A DNA stretch of 64,000 nucleotides. It comes from Sphaerospermopsis sp. SIO1G1. GTDB taxonomy: Bacteria; Cyanobacteriota; Cyanobacteriia; Cyanobacteriales; Nostocaceae. A program made the translations under genes and the position numbers. Of this stretch, positions 35,365-43,737 are shown piece after piece. The notes beneath the pieces are model-generated. The model made no database searches, was not told where the DNA came from, and worked only from the letters and a program-made list of their open reading frames with translations. The number at the start of each line of letters is the position of its first letter. Position 1 is the first letter of the stretch. The stretch covers positions 125,574 through 189,573 of the forward strand of contig JAAHFX010000006.1 of the NCBI GenBank assembly GCA_010672785.1. Reading direction: 5' to 3'.

Positions 35365-36468
35365 TTAACTATTAATTCGACGGGGTAAGTTAAGCCAATC
35401 TAATTGATATAAGCCAATTACTATACTAATCAGTAAGCAAGCACCCCAAGTAATTAGATTGGTTATCCCATTACTATTGATTCCAAAAAGATTACTGATT
35501 AAGTTTGGATAAAAGCGACCTACTATTGTTAATAAGCTGACAAATACGATAATAAAACTTATCCATAACCAATATTTTCCTGCTTTATAAATTTTCCGAC
35601 AGAGAACAAAAAAATAGATAGGATGAAGTACAAAAGCAAAGACATCAAAATGACCAATAGCATTGTTAGAACCAACCAGAAGATTTAAAGTAGTTAAGTT
35701 GTAATAATAACGGAGAGGAATCCAAGTCATTAAGCCTAAAGAAGCAATAGTTAAATATCGCAGATATTTATTAAAATCAATAACATCTTGTTTTGAATAC
35801 AGAAAAAGTAGTATCCAATTCATCAGACTAGCCATGACAATAATAAAGAATGATGATATATAAAATAATCTGCTAAAAGAAAAAGATTTTCTATTTTTCT
35901 CCCATGTTGGATAAGACAAACCAATTTCCATCAACTTGTAGTAATTTCTCTTTTCCTCTTGATTTAGCTGATTTTGTTGAAGTTTGAAGTTTTTTAATGC
36001 TTGTTCAATCTCTACTTTACTGACAGTTATTGTATCTCTTGCAATAATTTTATTAGTATCAATAATACTATTAGGTATATTCCTAATTTGTTCAATAGTT
36101 TCTTGAGGTTCAGGAATGGTTGATTGTGCTGTGTTGCTAAATTCAAAGAGCATCATATTATTAGAAGTCATTTCTATATAAGTCAAAAAAATAGAGACAA
36201 TAGTAATTATTAACACACAACGAATTAACATTGTTTTTCTATTAATCTGTTGCAAAGCTAGATGAAGATTAATAAGAACTATTCCGAAACTCAGTAAAGA
36301 AAATAAAATTAAATGAGGATATAACCTAAAGTATAAAAGCCAATCATTATTATTATGAAATTCCAGAATAATACTAACTGGTAAACCAACTACAGTAATT
36401 AATCCGGCTATTATCATGATTAGTTTCAGATTAAGCAAGGGTTGTCCAAAAGTTATGAATCTGTTCAT
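35365..36468 (-). CDS. Membrane protein, paralogue of the CHAT protein's membrane half
   Basis: A 367-residue polytopic protein with about seven or eight hydrophobic segments. It matches the C-terminal half of the preceding CHAT protein along its length: LPVSIILEF, RLYPHLILF, IEMTSNNMMLFEFSNTAQST, IPNSIIDTN, then SFSRLFYISSFF align with LPLSIIYEF, KLYPHMLLF, IEITSPHMMLFELSSSAQST, IPSEIIDSP and SFSRYFYIYTFW. The hydrophilic loop of about residues 112-205 between helices would lie on one side of the membrane and holds the shared AQST motif. It has no caspase domain. Probably a partner or target of the CHAT protein. Start ATG 36468 with a GGAGAG site. Confidence 0.75.
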   Translation of the reverse strand: MNRFITFGQPLLNLKLIMIIAGLITVVGLPVSIILEFHNNNDWLLYFRLYPHLILFSLLSFGIVLINLHLALQQINRKTMLIRCVLIITIVSIFLTYIEMTSNNMMLFEFSNTAQSTIPEPQETIEQIRNIPNSIIDTNKIIARDTITVSKVEIEQALKNFKLQQNQLNQEEKRNYYKLMEIGLSYPTWEKNRKSFSFSRLFYISSFFIIVMASLMNWILLFLYSKQDVIDFNKYLRYLTIASLGLMTWIPLRYYYNLTTLNLLVGSNNAIGHFDVFAFVLHPIYFFVLCRKIYKAGKYWLWISFIIVFVSLLTIVGRFYPNLISNLFGINSNGITNLITWGACLLISIVIGLYQLDWLNLPRRINS

Positions 36469-36554
36469 AATCTCTCCAATTCAATGAATAAATTAAGTTT
36501 TTTGTGGAGGATGAATTCCTAACAAGGTTATTACTAACCAACAATAAATTTTGC

Positions 36555-38957
36555 TTACTGAATTTCTCTATTTTGATAATTCAAAAATAGATAAACACAC
36601 AATCCAGTAAATAAAGGATAAAGTAGCCAAATTCTCGAATCTACAGTATTTAACCCAAATAAGCGACTTAGTAATTCCGTCTGTCCATGACCAAGCCAGA
36701 GGGACAAGAAAATCACAAGCGTTGGTATAATAAAAACCAACCTAAGTTTTTTTAGTTGATAGGTTTTATGGGCTGTAGTAAGCAATAAAACAAAGATAAA
36801 TGAGTAAGCTACAGGCTCTAGTTGTTGAATCCATTGAGAGTTATTGTAGCCAAAAATTAAGCTTTTTGTTTTTATCAAATAGTATATTCTAAAAGGCATC
36901 CAAAATAAAATCACGACTTGAGAAAATACTAAATATTCAATATATTTAACATGATTGAAAAATTGTCGAGGATCTTGACTCCGTACCCAGAAAACTACAA
37001 ATGTCAGAACAGTAAAAACTAATATCCAAAAGGTGTAAATATAAAAATAGCGACTAAAAGAAACCCAATTTTCTCTCCCTTTCCAAGTTGTCTTATAATC
37101 AGAACCTAGATACATAAGTTGATGAAACCCAATCGCTTCTTCTTTTGTGATTTTATTATTGATTTTAGGGTTTAGATAATTAGATAAAGCTGTCTCCAGA
37201 ATAGATTTATTGATTGTGAGACCATCTTGATTAAAAATATTAGGACTATCAATAATTTCTGAGGGAATGGTTTTAATATTTTCGAGGACATTGGGGCTAT
37301 TTTCAACATCACTAGGAATATGTTTCAGGTTAACAATTGTCTGATTATTAATAGTAGATTGAGCCGATGAACTCAGTTCAAACAGCATCATATGGGGAGA
37401 AGTAATCTCTATAGAAGAAATCACAATAGAAAGAAATAACATAAAGCACAGTCCCCACTTCAATCGAGATTTATCAATAATTTGACCAAACCCTTTATAA
37501 ACACTCCAACTTACTGCCCAAAATGCCATAGGAGGAAATAAGAGCATATGAGGATATAACTTGGCATAAAATAAAAACTTTTCACGGCCAAATTCATAGA
37601 TAATACTTAACGGTAAACCAACGACTCCTATGATTGCAGCGATAATAATTGGGATGCTCCATTTCAGGGGTAAATGATACTCAGATAAAAACCCTTTCCA
37701 AGTCGGTAAAGGAACAGCAGGGTTAGGAACAATAATAGGTAATCCATGTCCTCCTGGATATTTTTCAGGATTATTGTAGGTTTGTTTTAAATATTTCCGA
37801 GCTTTATTAACAGACACAAATAGTGGATTATTACGGGAAAAAGAATCAAGAAAATTCGCCAGAAAGTCTATAGCCATCTGGTCGTCTACAGGTTCTTTCA
37901 TAACGATACTTTGGGGTAAACGTAACTCGGCGAGTGTATTGGCTATTCCTAAGCCATCACAGGAGTTAAAAATTGCTAATTGTAACCCATGTTTAATGGC
38001 AGTAGTTAACTCTTTTTCTAGCTCATTAATAGTGATACCATTTTCATCATCAGGATTGAGATATAAAACTCCCTCTCCTGCTAGATTAGTTTCACTATGG
38101 CCCGCATAAAAGATAATATTCCAACCTGGTTTTTCAACTAAAGCTCTCTGTAAATCTAATAAATGAGGTTGTTCAATAAACTCAATTTTTGCCCCATGTT
38201 CTCTAACTCTATTCCAAAGTGCTTTATCTTGGTCAATGTTAATTATGTTGTTATTACTGATTAAGTTAATCTGGTTTGTCTCATTACTGTTATCGCCTAA
38301 GATAACTAAAATTCGGACTTGTGGATTTTTGATGTTTTCCCAACCTTCAGGGGGTTCATATTCTAGAGGACTGATAGCAAATTCAGATTGAGGATAATCG
38401 TTAGCAAATATATCCCATTCTTGCCAAGAAAGTTGTTTTAATAGAGAGTTATCTGTTTGAATAGTGACTCTGATTTCTGCCTCTGATTTCTTTAAGTATT
38501 GCTTTAGAAAATCACCGATTTTTGACCAGCCTTTGTCTGAATTGAACCAGTTGTTTAATTCTCTTGTTGAGTTTTGATAAGATTGCCAACAATTAAGATT
38601 ATCATTTTCTTCTTGTTCTTCTTCATACTCATCAAAACTTATGGCACTACTATCATTATCATCATACTCATCAATATTTATGGCATCATAATCCTCTTCT
38701 TCTTCCTCCTCAAAAACTTTGATGCTATCTAAATCTGATGTAGGATTTTTTCGTCTCCGATCTCCCAACTCAGAGAAAGCTTCTTTCCATTGATTTTGTG
38801 CTGTAATAAGCTTGTTTGGAATTGAAGAAACGGAGCTTTGTCTGTGAATTTTTGAGGAATTACTGCTATTAGTAATCCGTAACTCGACACGAAAAAATTG
38901 TTCTCCTGTCTGATTATTTTTTTGTTCAGTCAGATTTAATTCTACTTCTTGTGGCAT
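36555..38957 (-). CDS. CHAT caspase-like protease fused to a membrane domain
   Basis: An 800-residue protein. Residues 1-80 are hydrophilic. Residues 80-120 form a very acidic, duplicated segment (AINIDEYDDND and AISFDEYEEEQ). Residues of about 150-410 are a CHAT domain with catalytic His287 in IIFYAGHSET and Cys333 in LQLAIFNSCDGLGIA, followed by LRLPQSIVMKEPVDDQMAIDFL. Residues of about 430-800 carry seven or eight membrane segments with a hydrophilic loop at about 515-635. CHAT proteases relate to caspases and separase. In many cyanobacterial proteins CHAT is followed by CHASE2; here the membrane part is a different module, repeated in the next gene. Function unknown. Confidence 0.82.
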   Translation of the reverse strand: MPQEVELNLTEQKNNQTGEQFFRVELRITNSSNSSKIHRQSSVSSIPNKLITAQNQWKEAFSELGDRRRKNPTSDLDSIKVFEEEEEEDYDAINIDEYDDNDSSAISFDEYEEEQEENDNLNCWQSYQNSTRELNNWFNSDKGWSKIGDFLKQYLKKSEAEIRVTIQTDNSLLKQLSWQEWDIFANDYPQSEFAISPLEYEPPEGWENIKNPQVRILVILGDNSNETNQINLISNNNIINIDQDKALWNRVREHGAKIEFIEQPHLLDLQRALVEKPGWNIIFYAGHSETNLAGEGVLYLNPDDENGITINELEKELTTAIKHGLQLAIFNSCDGLGIANTLAELRLPQSIVMKEPVDDQMAIDFLANFLDSFSRNNPLFVSVNKARKYLKQTYNNPEKYPGGHGLPIIVPNPAVPLPTWKGFLSEYHLPLKWSIPIIIAAIIGVVGLPLSIIYEFGREKFLFYAKLYPHMLLFPPMAFWAVSWSVYKGFGQIIDKSRLKWGLCFMLFLSIVISSIEITSPHMMLFELSSSAQSTINNQTIVNLKHIPSDVENSPNVLENIKTIPSEIIDSPNIFNQDGLTINKSILETALSNYLNPKINNKITKEEAIGFHQLMYLGSDYKTTWKGRENWVSFSRYFYIYTFWILVFTVLTFVVFWVRSQDPRQFFNHVKYIEYLVFSQVVILFWMPFRIYYLIKTKSLIFGYNNSQWIQQLEPVAYSFIFVLLLTTAHKTYQLKKLRLVFIIPTLVIFLSLWLGHGQTELLSRLFGLNTVDSRIWLLYPLFTGLCVYLFLNYQNREIQ

Positions 38958-39049
38958 GGTGAGTAATTCCTCTCTAATGTAAATTCATAGACAATATAAT
39001 AGAGTGAGTTAGAAGCAAGAAATAATTTAGCTTAAGTTTCTTGATTCAA

Positions 39050-40072
39050 TTAGCAATTACTGGGAAAACTGTCAGTATAGCTATCATCTTCTAGAGTCAG
39101 TTCTAGTTGATAAAATTTTTGCCTTTCAATTAAATTTTGAAGTTTTTTAAGTTGCATTGATGCTGGTTTACTTCTAGGAATTTGTAGTTTATCCTCTCCT
39201 CCAATTGTTTTATTTGAAGTCATTTTATGACCCGATGGTGAAAGTAAAGCGAGTTCTAATCCAGCAGGTAAACCCATTAGCTGAGGTTTCACCTCAAAAA
39301 AAATTTGTAAGTCGTTATCATTTTTTTGTTCAATTTTGATAATTAAAGCAAATTCTCTATCTTTAAGTTTGATGGATTTAGCTTTACGAACTGTAATTTC
39401 TGATGGCAACTCTTGAATACTTTTAGTAGAAGAAGCAGATCGCTCAGTCCCTCTTTTTTTTCCTCGACGACTACTAGATGCTAAAACTTTTTCGGGTTCA
39501 TCCCATTCATTGGAAAAAAGAGCTTCAAGTTGTTGTTTTAACTCAGATAATTTTTCTTCTGCAATAACTGGTTCAGGAGGATCTGGTTGTTCAGACAAAA
39601 ATAAATCAATTAATCCTTCAATATCAGGTAAATCTACTAATGGTAATACTTCCTTTTCTTCTATATTTTTAACAAAATTAATCAGGGTTCCTGTTTTAGC
39701 TTTTTCATCAATTTCGACTATCACATAGCCGATTCTATCTGTCCTCACTTCTGGGGGAATAGGACAGACTTTGTCTCCTTTTAAGACTGGACGACATTCT
39801 AATGTCCCTAAACCTTTAACCTTCAAATCAGCCACATTCATCAAGAATCTAGCATTTTTATCCCAACTTTGACTTTTCTCTAATTCTGTCTCAATCTTGA
39901 GTAAATTGTGACAGTAAAAATTAACTGCACGAACGGCTAAAGTATTGAGATAAACTTGTCTAGCTTTGTTAGGATATTTTTGTTGCTGGCTAAATTCTCT
40001 AGCAAAATCAAAGTCCGATATTCCCAAGGGGGTTGGAAAGGTTAATGCGTCAGGTTCAGTTAAGTAAGTCAT
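39050..40072 (-). CDS. DUF1822 family protein
   Basis: A 340-residue soluble protein of the cyanobacterial DUF1822 family. The segments FAREFSQQQKYPNKARQVYL, NTLAVRAVNFYCHNLL, SQSWDKNARFLMNVADL and IGYVIVEID are typical of it. Residues of about 195-230 are a basic, low-complexity linker (SSSRRGKKRGTERSASSTKS) separating the DUF1822 part from a beta-rich C-terminal domain. The function of the family is unknown. As in other cyanobacteria, it sits between a sigma-like factor and a CHAT protease gene, so it may act as an adaptor or anti-sigma-like element; that is inference. ATG 40072. Confidence 0.78.
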   Translation of the reverse strand: MTYLTEPDALTFPTPLGISDFDFAREFSQQQKYPNKARQVYLNTLAVRAVNFYCHNLLKIETELEKSQSWDKNARFLMNVADLKVKGLGTLECRPVLKGDKVCPIPPEVRTDRIGYVIVEIDEKAKTGTLINFVKNIEEKEVLPLVDLPDIEGLIDLFLSEQPDPPEPVIAEEKLSELKQQLEALFSNEWDEPEKVLASSSRRGKKRGTERSASSTKSIQELPSEITVRKAKSIKLKDREFALIIKIEQKNDNDLQIFFEVKPQLMGLPAGLELALLSPSGHKMTSNKTIGGEDKLQIPRSKPASMQLKKLQNLIERQKFYQLELTLEDDSYTDSFPSNC

Positions 40073-40224
40073 TGGTTGAATATCCTATAATTGAGGGTTT
40101 ATATAAGAATGAATTCCCCTAAGTTAAGAGTCAAAAATATGGTCATCCTTAGACAATGGTGTTGGTTTTAGCTTGGCAAAAAAGGTTAACTTAGCAGCAT
40201 TGATCTAAAAATAAATTTTGAATC

Positions 40225-40914
40225 TCAAAGATGTTCTTTAAAAATCGGGGCAAACTTTTTAATTTGACGTTTATAAAAAGAATAAAGGGTTGGAACTGGA
40301 ATTCCCCATTCAGTTGAAATGTCCTTCAATGATTTTTGGGCAAATTTTTGGAGGCAAATGGCTTTAAAAGTCGCCTTTGGATGATTTTTAATATGAGCTG
40401 AAGTAAAATCACCAGTTGGGTCTTTTTTAATTAAATTACGTAGCTTTTCCCAATCATCATGATTAGAGGAAGAAGAGGGAGGCTGTTCGATAGTATCTAT
40501 CATTGGCGTTGAATTAGGTTGACTAGGTGAGACGGACACATCCAAAGATTTATCCGATATTTGAACTCTAGTTCCTTTTTGTGTGACACGACGACGCTTC
40601 AGGTGTTGGTTACAAGCATCCTTAAATCGCTTGTCGAGTAAAAACTTAAACCATCCCATGACTAAAGCTTTATTGAGGTCATAATCGTCAATTTTTTCAA
40701 AAATCTCCAAAAAGGTTTGCTGTAGAGCTTCATTAAACACTTCCTGATAAACATTGAGGGGGAAGTTATGGACGTTTTGACAACGCAGTTGATTGGATTT
40801 TTGCATGATTCCATTCGTCAGCTTGGTTAAACATATTTGCCTTTCCTTACTGCGGGCTGGATAACGTTGAGCCTCTAAAGCTAGGTTTTCAAGTGTCTTC
40901 TGTGGTTTATCCAT
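40225..40914 (-). CDS. Sigma-70-like (ECF-like) transcription factor
   Basis: A 229-residue protein. Residues of about 55-105 (EVFNEALQQTFLEIFEKIDD, YDLNKALVMGWFKFLLDKRF) match the sigma region 2 pattern, and residues of about 190-225 (KSLKDISTEWGIPVPTLYSF, YKRQIKKFAPIF) look like a region 4 HTH. Between them is a Ser/Pro/Asn-rich linker, where regions 2 and 4 are joined in ECF-type factors. It is the first gene of the five-gene block. It is preceded by two copies of a 37-bp repeat, which may be its promoter or operator. Its target promoters are unknown. ATG 40914. Confidence 0.75.
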   Translation of the reverse strand: MDKPQKTLENLALEAQRYPARSKERQICLTKLTNGIMQKSNQLRCQNVHNFPLNVYQEVFNEALQQTFLEIFEKIDDYDLNKALVMGWFKFLLDKRFKDACNQHLKRRRVTQKGTRVQISDKSLDVSVSPSQPNSTPMIDTIEQPPSSSSNHDDWEKLRNLIKKDPTGDFTSAHIKNHPKATFKAICLQKFAQKSLKDISTEWGIPVPTLYSFYKRQIKKFAPIFKEHL

Positions 40915-40948
40915 AGCAGATGTCTCCTGTGCAGCCTGCGCCTGCTCT

Positions 40949-41137
40949 TTTACTTTTATCTGCCAAGGAAGACGATTTTATGCCACACTCAATTAAATTT
41001 TTGATTTTTGGATTTTTTGGAGCTAGGCAAGGATGATAGCTCGCAGGAATATGAGGGAATTCTTTAATCTTGTTCATCGAGCCTATCGTTGTTAATCATC
41101 TTTACTTTCATCTGCCAAGGGAGACAATTTTATGCCA
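40949..41137 (-). promoter_or_regulatory. Pair of 37-bp direct repeats upstream of the sigma gene
   Basis: Copies at 40949-40985 and 41101-41137 match at 34 of 37 positions and are 152 bp apart in register. Read toward the sigma gene, each copy contains TGGCATAAAAT, then CTTGGCAGAT, giving two TGGCA half-sites 20 bp apart in each copy. The proximal copy ends 35 bp before the start codon. They resemble duplicated promoter or operator units rather than mobile elements, as no other copy occurs in the window. Confidence 0.6.
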
Positions 41138-41299
41138 AAGCTTTTTTTGAAAGTTAAACATCGTATCCTCTAGGGACAGAATTGTAGTAAATTTAATTAA
41201 AAGTTTCTGTAAATACATCAATCTGTAATTAAGTTTTGCTTATAAGACAGAAGCTTTTCAGCTTGCTTGTTGTCCCCTGAAGTGGTAAGGAGAACATGA

Positions 41300-41406
41300 T
41301 ACAGCAGATTTCGTTCCTATGAGGTACAAATCATAATCATGCAATTCTTGTGGGGTGGGCATCTTGCCCGCCATTAGTGTACCTCATGACACCGGAAAAC
41401 GCTGTA
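41300..41406 (+). mobile_element. MITE-like element, family B
   Basis: TACAGCAGATTTCGTTCCTA at the left and CATGACACCGGAAAACGCTGTA at the right (first and last bases inverted as TACAGC/GCTGTA), with GTGGGGTGGGCATCTTGCCC inside. The most intact copy of this family. Confidence 0.8.
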
Positions 41407-41579
41407 AGTATCTAAGCAAAATTAATTTAACATTTTCGGAACAAACAAAAATCTCTGTAGCTCTTACCTGTTCCCTATTCCCTATTCCCTAGTTCACTTT
41501 TTGCTGCAAAGCCTAATTACTGATTAAATTAAGATTCCCAGTCACCAATCACCAATCACTTTTTGCTGCAAAGCCTAGC

Positions 41580-41993
41580 CTAATTACGAATTTTTGTCCC
41601 TATAATTGATTGTTGATCATTTTTTAATAGAAATTGAGATTTATTGATCCTTCTGACTTCATAATCTTCTGGCATAAATACTGAACTAACTGTAACTACT
41701 ATATCTGCCAAAGAAATTTCAATATCTAGTGGGGCTTTAATATTTAAAAATGAATTGGGCATGGATTTTAAATTAAAATATAATATCTTTTTACTTACAT
41801 ACCAAATGCCTGTAAACTTTGTACCAGTGATTAGTTCTTTGGGTTTAGAAGCCAATAGAGTTTGTATTCTGGTTTGTACATAGGTCATATCATCTCTGAA
41901 TTCAATGGTGACTTTTTCCGAAGCTGTATTAAATCGCCATTTTCCCAGAAGTAAAACTTCTATATCTATATCAGAATGTTTACTAGGACTCAT
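41580..41993 (-). CDS. Small beta-rich protein next to GUN4-fusion gene
   Basis: A 137-residue protein starting MSPSKHSDIDIEVLLLGKWR. The pattern LLLGKWRFNTASEKVTIEFR, then FTGIWYVSKKILYFNLK and an alternating hydrophobic C-terminus, suggests a lipocalin-like or other small beta-barrel. Such LxGxW patterns are frequent in small ligand-binding barrels, but I cannot name a family. It begins 3 bp after the stop of the GUN4-fusion gene, so the two are surely co-transcribed. There is no signal peptide or membrane helix. Confidence 0.65.
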   Translation of the reverse strand: MSPSKHSDIDIEVLLLGKWRFNTASEKVTIEFRDDMTYVQTRIQTLLASKPKELITGTKFTGIWYVSKKILYFNLKSMPNSFLNIKAPLDIEISLADIVVTVSSVFMPEDYEVRRINKSQFLLKNDQQSIIGTKIRN

Positions 41994-41996
41994 AAT

Positions 41997-43691
41997 TTAT
42001 CCTCTTACAGAGAAAGAATTTTCTTGACAGTTGTTGATACGAGTAAAAAACAGGTGCATTTGCCACACTAACCAAGATTTTACCCGCCACGCGGCCATTG
42101 ATTTGTTTGCTGTAGATAATTCCGGGGTAGACTGAATCTGATTTTGATTGTAATTTAACCATTTAGCTGGTAAATGTCCCATTGGTGTCATGGGGGTAAG
42201 TTGAAAGGTTAATGCTTCATAGTCTAGCCATTTTCCCTCTTTCCTCCAACCTAGGCGATTTCCTAATTTTTTTGCTGTTTCATAATCTTTTTGTCCACCC
42301 ATTTCTTTCCAGATGGTTTGTTGAATACTAAAGCCAAAATAGCCATAACTGTATTGTTCCCAAAGCTGATCTATAATTTGTATATCTTGACAAGGAAAGT
42401 TGTCAATATCTTCTTGATAAACTTCATCCCAGTCATGCTTACCTATCACTTTTAACATTAATTTGTTAGTTTCTAAATCTGCCTCTTGCCATTTTTTTTG
42501 AGCTAGGAGTTCTCTTAGCTGTGTATAGTCAAGGTTTTTCTCACTAATTAATTCTTGGGTTAAATCAATGTTATGATTAACTAAAGCCATTAGTCCTGTT
42601 TCTTTGGCGGTAGATAAGGATGTTGTAGATTCTAAATTATCTGTAATTATTTCTGGTGAATTTGGCTGATCAGTAATTTGTGTAGAGATATAATTTGAGA
42701 TTAAATCAATTCCTTGTTCTAAGAAAACACTATTTTCTAACAGATCAAAATTATCACCACTACCATCTAATAATTGTGATTCTCTAAAAGCATCTTCTAG
42801 TCTACTCTTTTTATCATAAATTTTGACCATAAAGTCAATAAAATTTTGCGAGAATTCTTGACTGGTTTCTAAATTCACTAAGTGAGATTGGTAATTTAGA
42901 ATCTTGTTACCTAAATTTTGAATATCACTAACAATGGCGAAAAAATATTCATCTACTTTCACCATTTCATCTATCAATACTTGAAAAGGGCTAAAATAAT
43001 CTTGTAATGAAGTTTCTAAATTGACGGCTGTTTGGGCAATATTAGCTATTTCTTGGCGCACCTTTTGGGCTTTCTGTTGATATTCATGAATCTCTTGATG
43101 AACTTCTAAATCTTTGACTATTTTTTGAATTATTGATTTTTGATGTTGTGTGTCTTCTGATAGGTTTCTAATTCCTTCACTAATTAAACTAATTTTTTCT
43201 AGAGTCAAAAAATAAGCATTGCTTAATAGTATAACCGCTTTAAAATTTTCTCTTTTTTCTAATTTTAATTGTTCTAATATGTGCGGATAATTATGATTTT
43301 TTAATTCTAATTGACTTCTTTCATCTTCTAATTTTTTAATTTCCAAATATTTTTGTTTAAATAAATTTTTTAACCCCACAGTCAACGATACCAAAAAATC
43401 ATGATAATTATGTTTATACTTTTCTAAAAAATCAATAATATAAAAATAATCCTGAATAAATAATCTCAACTCATCCAGAACTTCTGACTGTGTAATTTCT
43501 CTTTTTATTCTGAAAATACCACCAAATCTATAATGATATTTAATACCTTGCTTAATTAACTGCTGACGATCTTGTATATTTTTTTGAAAGTTTTGAACAC
43601 TATTATTTTTCAGAATAGGTAGTTTATATGTCTGCTCATAAATACTAATATTTTTATAAGTAACTAATTTCTTTTTCTGTTGAGTGAGCAT
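41997..43691 (-). CDS. Coiled-coil protein with C-terminal GUN4 domain
   Basis: A 564-residue protein. Residues of about 1-310 are helical and highly charged, with coiled-coil-like stretches (for example around 110-150 and 185-235). Residues of about 387-511 form a GUN4 domain: DYTQLRELLAQKKWQEADLE, IDNFPCQDIQIIDQLWEQYS, YGYFGFSIQQTIWKEMGG, LGNRLGWRKEGKW, FQLTPMTPMGHLPAKWL. GUN4 domains bind porphyrins; the canonical small GUN4 stimulates Mg-chelatase. GUN4 domains fused to other modules are common in cyanobacteria and are thought to sense tetrapyrroles. This large fusion is not canonical GUN4, and the N-terminal half is unknown. Confidence 0.82.
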   Translation of the reverse strand: MLTQQKKKLVTYKNISIYEQTYKLPILKNNSVQNFQKNIQDRQQLIKQGIKYHYRFGGIFRIKREITQSEVLDELRLFIQDYFYIIDFLEKYKHNYHDFLVSLTVGLKNLFKQKYLEIKKLEDERSQLELKNHNYPHILEQLKLEKRENFKAVILLSNAYFLTLEKISLISEGIRNLSEDTQHQKSIIQKIVKDLEVHQEIHEYQQKAQKVRQEIANIAQTAVNLETSLQDYFSPFQVLIDEMVKVDEYFFAIVSDIQNLGNKILNYQSHLVNLETSQEFSQNFIDFMVKIYDKKSRLEDAFRESQLLDGSGDNFDLLENSVFLEQGIDLISNYISTQITDQPNSPEIITDNLESTTSLSTAKETGLMALVNHNIDLTQELISEKNLDYTQLRELLAQKKWQEADLETNKLMLKVIGKHDWDEVYQEDIDNFPCQDIQIIDQLWEQYSYGYFGFSIQQTIWKEMGGQKDYETAKKLGNRLGWRKEGKWLDYEALTFQLTPMTPMGHLPAKWLNYNQNQIQSTPELSTANKSMAAWRVKSWLVWQMHLFFTRINNCQENSFSVRG

Positions 43692-43737
43692 GATCCTAAT
43701 TTCTCACGGTATAGGCACACATAATTACTTTACCTTA

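Larger units (their letters stand above)
40915..41579. other. Upstream region of the sigma/CHAT block
   Basis: It holds the two 37-bp direct repeats near the sigma gene, then a family B element (41300-41406), a family F repeat (41406-41467), GTTCCCT heptamers (41468-41492) and CCAATCA units with a duplicated CACTTTTTGCTGCAAAGCCT. No gene is seen. Confidence 0.6.
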
